A DNA stretch of 64,000 nucleotides from Limonium bicolor (Eukaryota > Streptophyta > Magnoliopsida > Caryophyllales > Plumbaginaceae), in the NCBI GenBank assembly GCA_023374045.1, contig CM041778.1, forward strand, positions 401,510,438 through 401,574,437, given 5' to 3'. Of the stretch, positions 18,828 through 31,600 are shown piece after piece (the first letter of the stretch is position 1; the number at the start of each line of letters is the position of its first letter). Made by a program: the position numbers and the translations under genes. Below the pieces are notes generated by a model. It was given only the letters and a program-made list of their open reading frames with translations, had not been told where the DNA came from and did not search any database.

Positions 18828-21115
18828 TGTAACACCCCTAAAACCGGCCTAAGAGTTAAGGGTATTACACGCCGCGTATTACTACCAATAACGCAAGGCT
18901 CTAAAACACTAAAATGCAATAAAGGCCCAAAACAGAGTTTACATAAACATTGTAAACCAAGGTATTCGATACAGCGGAAGTAAAACGATTTCCAAATACA
19001 TAACTGAGTCAGAAACAGAAGTCAAAACAGTGTAAGGCCCGAAGGCTACAACATCACAAATATCAATCTGTACGAAAAACAAAAGCTAAACACTATAGCT
19101 CCAGAACTCATGATGATCCTCGCTGATCAATCTGCAAAAATGTTAGAAGTAGGGGAATGAGCACACAACTATGCCCAGTAAGCAGCGACCGTCATCCGTA
19201 AGGTCGCTCAAAACAATTGAAAACAGAAGAAGGAGAAGATAAGCATTTTATCCACAATTCTCAATATCCAGAAGCTTTCAGAACAGAAACAGAGAGGAAC
19301 TCAAGGGTTCCCAATTCAGAAACAATCAGAGATCTTAAACAGAAAGGGGACAAGACACAATGCACACACTCAGAAGGGTCGAAGACCCATAGACCATACC
19401 AGGTCTCTCGGCAACGCAGAAATGACTCGAAAGAGCCAAAGGGTTCGTCAACCCCACAGAACAGAAAGAGAATGACCCACACTCAGAACGACGTCTACAT
19501 GGTATACCACAAAATAGCTCGACCCAGCCATTCATGGCTCAGAAACAAAGTGTAATGTCCCAAAACAGAAAGATTGCTTAAACAGAAGCAAAGTTGCATT
19601 TAAATATGCCAAAACACTCATAAGTCAGTAGTACAGATCATAAGGAGTCCAACACCGCAGATGGCACTCAAATCGGAGTTCAAACGAAGAAGTTACGCTG
19701 AAAACAGAGGGATGTCCGAACTTGTGTCCGGACGTTGAAGTTCGGACGCAAGTCGAGACTCAGAAACCAGAGATTGTCAAATGTCCGAACTTGTGTCCGG
19801 ACGTTGAAGTTCGGACGCAAGTCAAGACTCAGAAACCAGAGATTGTCAAATGTCCGAACTTGTGTCCGGACATCAAGTTCGGACACAAGTCGAGTTGAAA
19901 CAGATAGAGGAATTCAGAATGTCACAAGTGAAATCAGATATCGAACGGATGTTCGGACGGGTTACGGAAATAAATACGCGGGATGTCCGACCTTGTGTCC
20001 GGACGTCAACGTTCGGACACAGGTCGAACTAAAATCAGAGAAAACCCAAGGGTGTGTCCGAACATAACATTCGGACCGATGTTCGGACATGCCCCGAACT
20101 TTGAAAATCAGAAGGCAAAACGCACTGTCCGAACTTCAAAGCTCGGACAGAAGTTCGGACAGTGCGAAAAATGCAATTTCCAGAAGACGAACAGAGCAGA
20201 AAACAACACAATTCGATACCTCGAATTGCCAATTAAGCACACACACACCAAATCAGACATTAAAACAGGAAACCATGGGGGTTTAGCCATTCAAAACAAA
20301 TCAAACAACAACGCAATCAGACACCACTTCAATCGATTAAAGCCTTTCAACACCCCATGGCTGAACTTCCAAACTGAATCGAGTAACCACCTACCTCAAT
20401 AATCAGTAACAATCCGACGATCTGAGCAGTTCACAGCAACACGAACGAATTCCCAACCAACACCGATCACCCAGCAACTGATTCCCACAATGTCAAATCT
20501 ATAATCAGAAAACGAAGAAGGAAACCCCCAAACTCAAAACCTCAAAACTGCAACACAAACCTGAATTCGGGAGTCCAGAAATCCCACAGTCCAAACAGTC
20601 TACAACGTGCAACTCGCAGATCAAAGACAACCCAGCAACCTCTGAATTCATCAAACCGAAGTCTCAAAATCAGAAAACAGAAGAGGGGAAGATACTACGC
20701 TGGAATACACGTCTGTAACTCCAAACCTGAATTCGCGACGAGGGAAACTCAGCAGCCACGCAGCGATGAGCGACAAACCGACGCAGCAACAGAAGGACAC
20801 ACAATTCTCAGCAAAGGAACTTGGAGAAGGGAAGAAGAGGCAAAACTGTCGCTCTGAAAGCACAACGAAGAGACGCTCCCACGATTCAAATTGAGGAGAA
20901 AATAATGACTGATAAATGGGAAGGAATAAATAAATAATTCCTTTATTTATTCACTTAATGGACAATTACCTTAATTGTTTTTAATAGATGGACTTCCTTG
21001 CCCTCTTATATTAAAACAATACCGCCGACGTCCCAACTGACAATAAATGCAATCCATCTAAGATCATTACATAAAACGCGACTAATATAAGGTTGCAATT
21101 ATACGGGTTATAACA
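18828..21115 (-). repeat. 3' LTR of element B
   Basis: This 2288-bp LTR differs from 25724-28022 by scattered substitutions and small indels. On the plus strand it reads TGTAACACCCC to GGGTTATAACA. Confidence 0.93.
19708..20165. repeat. Minisatellite of paired CCGAAC/GTTCGG words in LTR of B
   Basis: Units of about 69 bp (first copies near 19708-19858) repeat TGTCCGAACTTGTGTCCGGA, a short spacer, AGTTCGGACGCAAG, and then CAGAAACCAGAGATTGTCAA. Later units to 20165 keep only the CCGAAC...GTTCGG pairs with variable spacers. Each pair is an inverted repeat, so the array could fold or bind a protein repeatedly. The other LTR has the same array at about 26606-27062 with small unit differences. Confidence 0.75.
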
Positions 21116-21116
21116 T

Positions 21117-21128
21117 CACCTCCCCATT
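21117..21128 (-). other. Polypurine tract of element B
   Basis: In element orientation the sequence AATGGGGAGGTG lies immediately upstream of the 3' LTR. Confidence 0.75.
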
Positions 21129-21159
21129 AAAAGAATCTCGTCCTCGAGATTAACTCACC

Positions 21160-21470
21160 TTACTGCTCGAACAGGGAGGGATACTTGGCACGTAGCTCAG
21201 CCTCGAGCTCCCACGTCGCTTCACTTTCTGACTGATCAGACCATTGAACCTTAACCATAGGCATGGTCTTACTACGAAGCTGGCGAACATCTCTAGCCAG
21301 AATACGGGTAGGCACCGCCTCGAAACTGCAGTCCTCCCTCAACTGAAGCTGGCTGTAGTCGATCACATGAGACGGATCATGCAGATACTTCCTCAACATA
21401 GACACATGGAAGACGTTATGCACAGCTGACAAAGATGGAGGCAAGGCTAGACGGCAGGCCACAGGGCCAA
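21160..21470 (-). pseudogene. Element B integrase C-terminus and chromodomain-like tail
   Basis: The open frame 21564-21160 reads [20 protein letters not shown], then a [10 protein letters not shown] motif, and closes with [20 protein letters not shown] and YPSLFEQ plus a stop. The last part matches the chromodomain-type tail of Tekay/Del-like elements. It is out of frame with the integrase core upstream because of a one-base indel near 21830. Confidence 0.85.
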
Positions 21471-22690
21471 TCCTCTCCAGAATCTCAAACGGTCCAACGA
21501 ACCTCGGGCTAAGCTTCCCACGCTTCCCAAAACGGACTACTCCCCTGACTGGAGAAACTCTCAAGAAAACATGGTCTCCAACCTCGAATCGAGCGGCCTA
21601 CGCCTCTGGTCTGCATAACATTTCTGCCTACTCTGAGCAACAAGCAGACGCTCACGAATCACCCTGATCTTCTCTACTGCTCCCTGCACCAGCTCGGGTC
21701 CAACCAACGCTCTTCTTCAGGTCATCCCAACAGATGGGTGACCTGCACCTCCTACCATACAACGCTTCAACGGAGCCATACCAATGCTCGCCTGAAAGCT
21801 GTTGTTGTAGGCGAATTCAATCAGAGTCACATGCTGCTCCAGCTACCTCCAAAATCCAGGACACATGCGCGAAGCATGTCCTCCAAAACCTGATTAGTCC
21901 TCTCTGTCTGGCCGTCCGACTGAGGATGGTAAGCTGAACTGAACGCTAAATTCGTACCCAAAGCCTTATGTAAACTACGCCAAAATCTCGAAACAAAACG
22001 CGGGTCACGATAAAAAACTATAGTAGTAGGCACACCATGCAGCCTCACTATCTCATCCAGATACAAACGAGCTAGGCGCTCCAAACTGAAGATCTTCTTC
22101 ACCGGCAGAAAATGAGCAGACTTCGTCAAACGATCAACTATCACCCATACGGCATCACAACCCGAAGGAGTCCTGGGCAAACCCATGACGAAATCCATCC
22201 CCACACTCTCCCACTTCCACTCAGGAATGGGAAGGGACTGAAGCAAACCCGCTGGCCTCTGGTGCTCAGCCTTAATCTGCTGACAGGTCTGGCACTTTGA
22301 AACAAACTCGGAGATGTCACGCTTCATCCCAGACCACCAGAATGACTCTCTGAGATCTCGATACATCTTCACCCCTCCTGGGTGAACTGAGTACGGTGCT
22401 CCATGAGCCTCCTGAAGGATCTCTCTACGCAGAACTGCATCGTCGGGCACACACACTCGGCCTCTGAAACGCAGACAACCATCACTGGAGACACTGAAGT
22501 CTGAACTCTGATCTGAAGACAACCCCTCTCTGATCCGACACAAAGCTGAATCTGCCTCCTGACCAACCCGGATCCTGTCGACCAACAAGAAGACTGAACC
22601 TGAAGCGCTGCTATCACACTGGCACTGGCTGGTCTGACTACCCAAACGCCCATACGCTGAAGCTCTAAGGCGGACCTCTGGACTCCTGTC
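21471..22690 (-). pseudogene. int: Element B integrase
   Basis: The long frame 22696-21827 holds the HHCC finger (EAHGAPYSVHPGGVKMYRDL and CQTCQQIKAEHQ) and the core motifs [23 protein letters not shown] and DPRFVSRFW (the usual S of SDRDPRF is changed here, reading FYRDPRF). HPQSDGQTERTNQVLEDMLR follows. The catalytic Glu segment ends in a frameshift at SSM/stop near 21830. A TAG separates it from RNase H at about 22697. Confidence 0.88.
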
Positions 22691-22699
22691 AAGCACAAG

Positions 22700-23960
22700 C
22701 TACACCCGGAGCACCTCTCGGCTCAAAGCATCTGCAACAACATTCGCTCTACCCGGGTGGTAGAGGATCTCTAAATCGTAGTCATGAAGTAGCTCCAACC
22801 ACCTCCTCTGTCTCAAGTTCAGCTCCTTCTGAGTGAACAAATACTTGAGACTCTTGTGGTCCGTGTAAACCTTACACGACGCTCCATACAGATAATGCCT
22901 CCAGATCTTAAGTGCGAACACTACAGCTGCCAACTCCAGATCGTGGGTAGGGTAGTTCTTCTCATAGGGCTTAAGCTGCCGGGAGCCATAAGCCACCACC
23001 TTACCCTGCTGCATCAGAACACATCCCAGTCCCTTATGGGACGCATCACAGAAGACCTCGAATCCCTCGGTCCCAGAAGGCAAAGTCAGAATCGGTGCGG
23101 TCGTCAGCCTCTTCTTAATCTCCAGGAAGCTCTGCTCGCAAGCCTCGCTCCACTCATACTTGATCTCCTTCCTCAACAGACGGGTCAGCGGGGATACAAT
23201 CTTAGAAAAACCCTCTACAAACTTCCTGTAATACCCAGCTAACCCAAGGAAACTACGGATCTCTGCAACATTCGTGGGCCTCGCCCACTCCAAAACTGCT
23301 CTAATCTTCTCAGGGTTCACCGAGATACCGTCCTTCGAGACCACATGTCCCAAGAAAACTACGTGATCCAGCCAGAAGTCACACTTCTTCAACTTAGCAT
23401 ACAGCTCACGATCCTTAAGTGTCTGCAAAATGATCCTCAGATGCTCCTCATGCTCCTCTGCGCTCTTGGAGTACACCAAGATATCATCTATGAAGACCAC
23501 TACAAACTGATCCAGATAGGGTTTGAAAACCCGGTTCATCATATCCATGAATACTGATGGAGCATTAGTCAAACCAAAAGGCATGACTAGGAACTCGTAA
23601 TGACCATAACGAGTCCTAAAGGCGGACTTAGGCACATCTTCGGCCTTAATCCTCAACTGATGGTAGCCTGAGCGAAGATCTATCTTCTAGAACATTGTGG
23701 CGCCCGCCAACTGGTCAAACAAATCATCTATGCGCGGAAGGGGGTAGCGGTTCTTGATGGTCACCTTGTTCAGCTCTCTATAGTCGATGCACAGTCGGAA
23801 GGTCCCATCCTTCTTCTTCACAAACAGCACTGGCGCTCCCCAAGGTGAAACACTAGGGCGTATGAAGCCCTTATCTAACAGCTCCTGAAGCTGGACCTTC
23901 AGCTCCTTCAACTCCGCCCGACTCATACGGTAAGGGGCCCTAGAGATGGGCTGAGTCTCT
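22700..23960 (-). pseudogene. rt-rnh: Element B reverse transcriptase and RNase H
   Basis: RT begins in the 25198-23687 frame ([40 protein letters not shown]). It is stopped by TAG inside the [12 protein letters not shown] motif at about 23686-23688, then continues 23656-22700 with [20 protein letters not shown] and the intact active site [13 protein letters not shown]. RNase H shows [18 protein letters not shown] and [20 protein letters not shown], ending [10 protein letters not shown]. Only the internal TAG interrupts an otherwise clean domain. Confidence 0.9.
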
Positions 23961-25582
23961 GGCGCTAAATCGATGGTGAAATCCACCTCTCGCACTGGTG
24001 GAAGTCCGGGCACGTCATCCTGGAAGACCTCAGGAAACTCTCTGACAATCGGGATGCTCTCCAAGCTAGATCCCTCACGTATCTCTGGCAGATAGCACAA
24101 GAATCCCTGGCAGCCCTTCCTCAAGAAACTGGCTGCCTGCATCGCTGACACAATCACCGGCGCACATGGAACTGCATTCCCAGCGTTGACAAAACGGCTC
24201 CCGCCTGGCAGATCAAACACTACTTTCCTCGCTGCACAATCTATATGGGCATGGTGCTCTGCTAGCCAATCCATGCCCAGAATCACATCAAAACAGGTCA
24301 TCCGCATCGGGATGAGGTCAGCACAAAAAGTCTTATCCCGGACTACTATGGGACAAGCCTTACACACGGAATCCAGCACACAAGGGGCAACCCCACCTAA
24401 CGGACTACTCACACATAGGTCTACCTCACTAGGCACAGCAGTCAATCTAAGATTACCCAATAAATCATAGCAGACAAAGGAATGCGTAGCTCCAGAGTCA
24501 AACAGACAAAATACATCTCGAGAATGGATCTGGAGAATACCTGAGACGACGCGATCACCAGCTCGATCACGCTCTCCAGCCATAGCATAAACCCGGGCCT
24601 GAGTCTGAGGCTTCTTCTGATCGGACCTCGCCCCTGAATCTGAACCGGTGCCTCTATCTCCTGAGCCTCTACCGGACGCCTGAGGGCACTGTGCGATCCG
24701 GTGCTCCATCGACCCGCACTTAAAGCAGGCACCCGTCTTCTTGTAGCACTCCCTACCAGGATGGGAGTGACCACAAGACCCACACTTCGCCCCAGCTGAC
24801 GAAGATGAAGAAGCACCCCGGCGATCTCCATAGGACTGCTTCTTCTGAGGAGGGGCAGCCTCCTTCCTCTGAGGCTCCTCAGCACGCCTCTTCCCCTTAT
24901 GGTCCTTGCCCGCCTGTCTGCCCCTGATGTCAGCCTCCACCAGCAGGGCGACATCCGCCACATCTCTGAAGGTCCGGTGACGAAGGGGTGTCACCGCGGA
25001 CCTGATATCTGGTCTGAGCCCGCTCTCGAACTTACGAGCCTTCCTATGCTCATTCGGCTCCGGAGCATACTTCGACAGAGTCACGAACTTCCTCACGTAC
25101 TCCTCTACGGTCATATCTCTCCCCTGACGCAGCCGGTTGTACTCATTGATTTTCTGGTCCTTGTAGACATCCGGATAGAACTGCTTGTTGAACTCCAAGC
25201 AGAACTGATCCTAGGTCCAAGGCTGGGGATGTCTACCCATCACCATGCGCCACCACTCCTTCGCCTCCCCCTTGAAGAGGAACGTGGCGAAGTCTACCTT
25301 CTAGTCGTCCTCCGACCCCATCACTCTCAGCAGGTCCTCGACCTCAGTAATCCAGTGGCTCGCCTCCTGAGGGTCGCCACAGCCGTCGAAGGAAGGCGGC
25401 TTTAGCTTCATGAACTCCTGGAGGGCTCGGACTCGGCCTCCCACTGCATTTGCCCCTGCTGGGCCTGCGCCGCCTGCTCCTCCACCAGCTGCAGCCATAG
25501 TCTGCATCAGCTGAGTCACAAACTGCTGCACTGCCTCTGCAGCCTCTCCCTGAGGGGTCACTGGTGTCCTACGAGGAGGCAT
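23961..25582 (-). pseudogene. gag-pro: Element B Gag and protease
   Basis: The start is probably the ATG at 25580-25582 (MPPRRTPVTPQGEAAEAVQQ), just inside the primer-binding site, rather than the upstream ATG. The Gag capsid region contains LRVMGSEDD, a TAG at about 25301, a second TAG at about 25199, then [20 protein letters not shown] and KFESGLRP. Two knuckle-like motifs follow ([13 protein letters not shown] and [14 protein letters not shown]). The protease has [17 protein letters not shown] and [19 protein letters not shown]. Apart from the two TAGs the frame is intact over about 500 codons. Confidence 0.9.
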
Positions 25583-25706
25583 TCTGAGATACACAAATCC
25601 AAAACTTGTCAGAATTGACTCAGACTTCAAACAACTGTCAACCACTGTCACAACTGACTCTCACACAAGCAAACACACCCACAGACACCAAAGAAGGCCA
25701 AACCTG

Positions 25707-25718
25707 GCTCTGATACCA
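25707..25718 (-). other. Primer-binding site of element B
   Basis: In element orientation TGGTATCAGAGC lies five bases after the 5' LTR end at 25724. It is of the initiator tRNA-Met type, the same primer as for element A and the Copia elements. Confidence 0.9.
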
Positions 25719-25723
25719 CTAAA

Positions 25724-28022
25724 TGTAACACCCCTAAAACCGGCCTAAGAGTTAAGGGTATTACACGCCGCGTATTACTACCAATAACGCAAGACTCTAA
25801 AACACTCAGATACAATAAAGGCCCAAAACAGAGTTTACATAAACATTGTAAACCAAGGTATTCGATACAGCGGAAGTAAAACGATTTCCAAATACATAAC
25901 TGAGTCAGAAACAGAAGTCAAAACAGTGTAAGGCCCGAAGGCTACAACATCACAAATATCAATCTGAACGAACAACAAAAGCAAAACACTATAGCTCCAG
26001 AACTCATGATGATCCTCGCTGATCAATCTGCAAAAATGTTAGAAGTAGGGGAATGAGCACACAACTATGCCCAGTAAGCAGCGACCGTCATCAGTAAGGT
26101 CGCTCAAAACAATTGAAAACAGAAGAAGGAGAAGATAAGCATTTTATCCACAATTCTCAATATCCAGAAGCTTTCAGAACAGAAACAGAGTGGAACTCAA
26201 GGGTTCCCAATTCAGAAACAATCAGAGATCTTAAACAGAAAGGGGACAAGACACAATGCACACACTCAGAAGGGTCGAAGACCCATAGACCATACCAGGT
26301 CTCTCAGCAACGCAGAAATGACTCGAAAGAGCCAAAGGGTTCGTCAACCCCACAGAACAGAAAGGGAATGACCCACACTCAGAACAACGTCTACATGGTA
26401 TACCACGGAATAGCTTGACCCAGCCATTCACGGCTCAGAAACAAAGTGTAATGTACCAAAACAGAAGGATTGCTTAAACAGAAGCAAAGTTGCATTTAAA
26501 TATGCCAAAACACTCATAAGTCAGTAGTACAGATCATAAGGAGTCCAACGCCGCAGACGGCACTCAAATCGGAGTTCAAACGAAGAAGTTACGCTGAAAA
26601 CAGAGGGATGTCCGAACTTGTGTCCGGACGTTGAAGTTCGGACGCAAGTCGAGACTCAGAAACCAGAGATTGTCAAATGTCCGAACTTGTGTCCGGACGT
26701 TGAAGTTCGGACGCAAGTCAAGACTCAGAAACCAGAGATTGTCAAATGTCCGAACTTGTGTCCGGACATCAATGTTCGGACACAAGTCGAGTTGAAATCA
26801 GATAGAGGAATTCAGAATGTCCGAACATCCAAGTTCGGACGGATGTTCGGACGGGTTACGGAAAATAAATACGCGGGATGTCCGACCTTGTGTCCGGACG
26901 TCAACGTTCGGACACAGGTCGAACTAAAATCAGAGAAGAACCCAAGGGTGTGTCCGAACATTAACATTCGGACCGATGTTCAGACTTGCCCCGAACTTTG
27001 AAAATCAGAAGGGCAAAACGCACTGTCCGAACTTCAAAGCTCGGACAGAAGTTTGGACAGTGTGAAAAATGCAATTTCCAGAAGACGAACAGAGCAGAAA
27101 AAAACACAATTCGATACCTCGAATTGCCAATTAAGCACACACCAAATCAGACATTAAAACAGGAAACCATGGGGGTTTAGCCATTCAAAACACAATCAAA
27201 CAACAACGCAATCAGACACGCACTTCAAATCAGATTAAAGCCTTTCAACACCCCATGGCTAAACTTCCAAACTGAATCGAGTAACCACCTACCTCAACAA
27301 TCAGTAACAATCCGACGATCTGAGCAGTTCACAGCAACACGAACGAATTCACCAACCAGACACCGATCACCCAGCAACTGATTCCCACAATGTCAAATCT
27401 ATAATCAGAAAACAAAGAAGGAAACCCCCAAACTCAAAACCTCGAAAACTGCAACACAAACCTGAATTCGGGAGTCCAGAAATCCCACAGTCCAAACAGT
27501 CTACAGCCCGTGCAACTCGCAGATCAAAGACAACCCAGCAACCTCTGAATTCATCAAACCGAAGTCTCAAAATCAGAAAACAGAAGAGGGGAAGATACTA
27601 CGCTGGAATACACAGTCTGTAACTCCAAACCTGAATTCGCGACGAGGGAAAACTCAGCAGCCACGCAGCGATGAGCGACACAAACCGACGCAGCAACAGA
27701 AGGACACACAATTCTCAGCAAAGGAACTTGGAGAAGGGAAGAAGAGGCAAAACTGTCGCTCTGAAAGCACAACGAAGAGACGCTCCCACGATTCAAATTG
27801 AGGAGAAAATAATGACTGATAAATGGGAAGGAATAAATAAATAGTTCCTTTATTTATTCACTTAATGGACAATTACCTAAATTGTTTTTAATAGATGGAC
27901 TTCCTTGCCCTCTTCTATTAAAACAATACCGCCGACGTCCCAACTGACAATAAATGCAATCCATCTAAGATCATTACATAAACCGGACATAATATAAGGT
28001 TGCAATTATACGGGTTATAACA
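25724..28022 (-). repeat. 5' LTR of element B
   Basis: This 2299-bp LTR is the partner of 18828-21115. It contains the CCGAAC/GTTCGG array at about 26606-27062, with one unit (near 26818-26850) that keeps the repeat where the other LTR has diverged. Confidence 0.93.
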
Positions 28023-28027
28023 TGTTT

Positions 28028-28127
28028 TGTCTTGTTGGTGGGTTGTTTGCGCATTGCGCACATTTGTATGTTGTGAACATGTATGTAAGTATCCTACGAG
28101 ATACTCGGATGTATGAATGGTTTGATG

Positions 28128-28177
<50 letters not shown>

Positions 28178-28317
28178 ACTCCTTTATGAATTCAGTTCAT
28201 ATTGTATCGCTTAGATACCGTCACATCAAATAGATGTGCACCATGGCTATATGGGTAGTGGTTATAATCATTCGAGAAAGACGACTTCGGGACGAAGTCT
28301 CTTTAAGGGGGGTAGAC
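28028..28317 (+). other. End of element A internal region and polypurine tract
   Basis: This is noncoding sequence between element B and the 3' LTR of A. It includes a (TA)n(TG)n microsatellite at about 28128-28177. The segment TTTAAGGGGGG at about 28302-28312 is the polypurine tract. Confidence 0.8.
28128..28177. repeat. (TA)n(TG)n microsatellite
   Basis: About 14 TA units are followed by about 11 TG units, directly visible. Confidence 0.95.
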
Positions 28318-28564
28318 TGAAATACCCCTAAATAATTAAACGTTATTTAAATATATAATTTACAACATTAAAGTATAAAACGAATACATATGTACATATA
28401 CACAACGTTACAAAATTATAACGTTGTATATATAACTAAAACATGACAAATAAAATAGTCGTGCCCGTATAAAGGTATAATTAAAAACGTGGTATAACAA
28501 AATAGTCGTATAACGCAACATGTTAATACAGTCACTTATGTACAATAAATAGGCATAATAAGGC

Positions 28565-28660
28565 TGAAACAAAAAAAAGAGCAAACATGCTCTAGCCGGG
28601 AGTCGAACCCGAGACCTTTCGTACCATTCCCGAAGCCTTAACCGGTTGAGCTGTGCTCGA
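28565..28660 (-). other. Antisense tRNA-like Pol III unit in 3' LTR of A
   Basis: This is a second copy of the unit at about 6755-6855. It has an A-box-like AGCTCAACCGGTTAAGG, a B box GGTTCGACTCC, and a GAGCA...TGCTC hairpin followed by a T-run. Here the T-arm reads TCGGG/CCCGG, while in the 5' LTR one base of this arm and B box differs. Confidence 0.65.
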
Positions 28661-31600
28661 ATTCGGAATTAGTTACCCACGAATTATAATCAGCAGTCTC
28701 ACTACTAGAGTTACAGAAAAGAAAGAATCAACACTCGGCATCCTCCTCTGAATTCAATTCCCCAAAATCAAGACTGCTGCAAACTTCCATAATGACAAGA
28801 ACTGATTATTCTTCTGATTTGCCATGAACTCCCATGCGACAAGGGAATTTCTTTTTCAAAACACCCATCACTCTTGGGAATTCCCACGCGACACCCCCAT
28901 AGACCAACGACCACACCATCATGTTATAATCAGTTTCCTCCTCCTCCTCCTTTAGTACCTTCGTCTTCTCCAACTTCCATCGAGAGCTGCCCACCATCTC
29001 CATGGCTACTGCTCAGTAGTTAGGTAAGTTCCCAAGATTAAACCATGCTCACCCTTCTCCTATGATTTCCTACCTTCATGAGCTAACCGTGATCATGTAC
29101 ACCCAGCAGTAAAGACCGAATTGGGAGCTAGAGCAGTGGGAAGTTTCGGTTGAAAAACAGAGAAGGAAGGGAAGCTAGCTCCTTCGTCTTCTCAAGGTAA
29201 AACCACACGAAACCCAGCTTGAACTCCTCCTGTATTTCAGTAACAAACCCAGCATGCATTAAGCCTTCTGTTCTCTATTTTCTTACGTGAGCTTCACCAC
29301 ATTTTTCCCACTGTTGTACCGGTTATAGCCATAGCTAATCCCGAGCTCTTCTTTTCTTCCTTTTTGTCTCTCCTCATGTAGAAGACAGTAGATAGTACTC
29401 AGCTTGGTGAAGGAGCAAGACCAAGCCAATCTCCCTTGCTGTACTATCCTCGGTGAAGAAAAAAACAAGGTACAGGCCATACCTGTTTCAGTTTGCTCCA
29501 ACCCATGTCTTTTTCCTCTAAGTTATTACGGGTTAACCTCTGAGTGGCTTTTCCCCAGCTGTCGTCAAGTGACCCGGAGCACTGGAAATCTCATCTGTAC
29601 TGAGGATCCATAAGGGAGAACCGGCTTTAACTGAGAAAGGAAGAAAGGTTTAAGGTATAGCACTCCTGAACTAACCAGTGTCCTTACCTGTGTACGGTTT
29701 TGAGAAAAAAACATTGTGTAAGTAACTAGTATTTTCTGATGAAAGTGTAACAAAGGTACCTACTTATAAGAGCTAAACAACAAGTGAATTAGTTCAGAAA
29801 TTACCTGTAAGAATCAGTTAAAGGAACCAACGCAGGAGACAAAGATAATCTCTACAATTTTCTTCTCTGTATAAAACAGTTCAGAAACAAGGTAATGGCA
29901 GTAGGGTTGGATAAGGAACTAAAGCCTTGCCAAGACATTATACTATGAGTAGGATAACTAGAGGAATATAGGAGAATCAGATAGACATTAAAGAGAGGAA
30001 AGAAATAGTTGAATGTAAAAACTTGTTTCAGTTCTGTCATGCATGTCACGTTTTTGATAATACAGGTTGAGCTGGGGTTACCTGTGTTGCTTTAAGTCTG
30101 TGCTGAAGTTAAAATCTCAACCAAACCTTAACTAAAATGGGTAAGCAGTTGGAAGGAGGTGTAGGTTGATCTAGAAAACTGACAGAGAAAAAAAACAGTA
30201 GGAACAAATAGCATTTTTGTTTTAGTTGCAGTTTCAGGAACTTCCTGTTTTTGTATAATGATGTTACAGAGAGTGTAAGAGGTGGCATTGAATAGTTTAT
30301 GAACTTAAAACATTACCAACCCACTTAACCAGGTATGTAAGTATTATAGAAGGAAAAAAAACTGCAAGCCACTACAAATAAACAAAAAGGAGACAGATAA
30401 GAGGATTTACCAGTTTAGAGTGCAGTTTCTGTCATCCTAATCTTTCTGTATAATAACTTTCAGGAGCTTAAAAATGGGGTGGTAAACCTATTTTGAATCT
30501 GTTGGAACTTAAAGAGAAAAAAAAAACTATCACATCCTAAACTACCTGAACTAGTATTGAGAGGAAACTGAAGAGCAACTCGTGAGTAAAAAACAGAAAG
30601 GAAAACAGATTAGGAAAAAATTACATGTAACAGATTCCAATTTGTAAACTCTCCTTCTGTTTCAGTACATTAAAATGCCTTGGTGTTAGTAGGACTGTCT
30701 AAACGGTTTTGGATGAAGGACTCTCAGAAACCAGAAAGGGAATCAACCAGTTTTATAATGCTGTTTCTGTAACAACACCAATTCAGATTTTAGTTTCTTT
30801 TTCTTCAGTTTTCAGATTCTTTCCAGTCAGTGTTGGATATTTATGTGTCTATAACAAAGTGGTTTGGGGATTTAGTTGAGTGCAGAAGCTTAATAGAATA
30901 CTTAAGTAACTGGGTAATGATGTTGGAGGGATGAATCAAAATGCCAACTCATGAATAATGAAAAGACTGAAGAAGAAATAACAGATTGAGTGTTTCTGTT
31001 TCAGTCCCTGCATTTTATCAGTTTCTAAATTCCTAGACTTCTGGTGGAGTAAGAGGTCTTGGTAGATCTAACTCAGTACTTTGGGCTGTTTAAAATTAAA
31101 ACTGTACTGAGACTCCTAACTAAGAGTAAATAAACTGGAAAGAAATTAAGGAATCAGGTGGCACAATAAGGAGAGAATTAACCAGTTTCACACCTTTTTG
31201 TTTTTCTATAACAACATAGTCCAGTGTGTGAAGAATTTTTAGAGAAGTGTCCTAGGTGATTGAAAATCTGTTATGAGGTTAAAACCAGAGTAGACAATTC
31301 GCTAATTGGATAAACAATTCCGGAGAAGGAAGGAGGTTAATTGAGTAAACACATAAAGGCAAACAGGAGGATAATGAAACACAGTTTTGATTTCAGATTT
31401 GGTTTCAGTATCAGTTTTCTTACCAGATTAGTGTTTGGCTGTCTTTTGTACCTGTAACAAGTTGTCTTGGGTTTAGGTTGGGTCTAGAAACCTGATAGCA
31501 CGCCTACCTAACTGGGACAACAGTTTGGAGAGGACTGGGAGTCAACCACGTGAACTAACAGAGAGTAATGAAATGGAAAAAAACTGCAGTCTGGTTTCTG

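Larger units (their letters stand above)
18828..28022 (-). mobile_element. Ty3/Gypsy chromovirus element B nested in A
   Basis: This is a 9195-bp element with a perfect TSD TGTTT at 18823-18827 and 28023-28027. Its LTRs are about 2.29 kb and, in element orientation, run from TGTTATAACCC to GGGGTGTTACA. A TGGTATCAGAGC primer-binding site lies 5 bp inside the right-hand LTR and a polypurine tract inside the left-hand one. The minus-strand coding order is Gag, protease, RT, RNase H, integrase, chromodomain-like tail, again Tekay/Del-like. It landed between the pol stop and 3' LTR of A without cutting a domain. There are in-frame TAG codons and one frameshift, but long frames survive. Confidence 0.95.

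Noticed and set aside
19217..19555. 112-codon frame in LTR of B, repeated at 26113-26418
   Set aside because: It is present in both LTRs as copies, has low-complexity composition and no domain, so it is not a gene.
19708..20165. CRISPR-like array of regular repeats in LTR of B
   Set aside because: Units are tandem with no distinct spacers, they lie in an LTR present twice, and the setting is a plant nuclear genome.
24186..24470. Plus-strand frames within element B, such as 24186-24470 and 24899-25405
   Set aside because: They are shadows of the minus-strand gag-pol. The minus frame carries the recognisable motifs.
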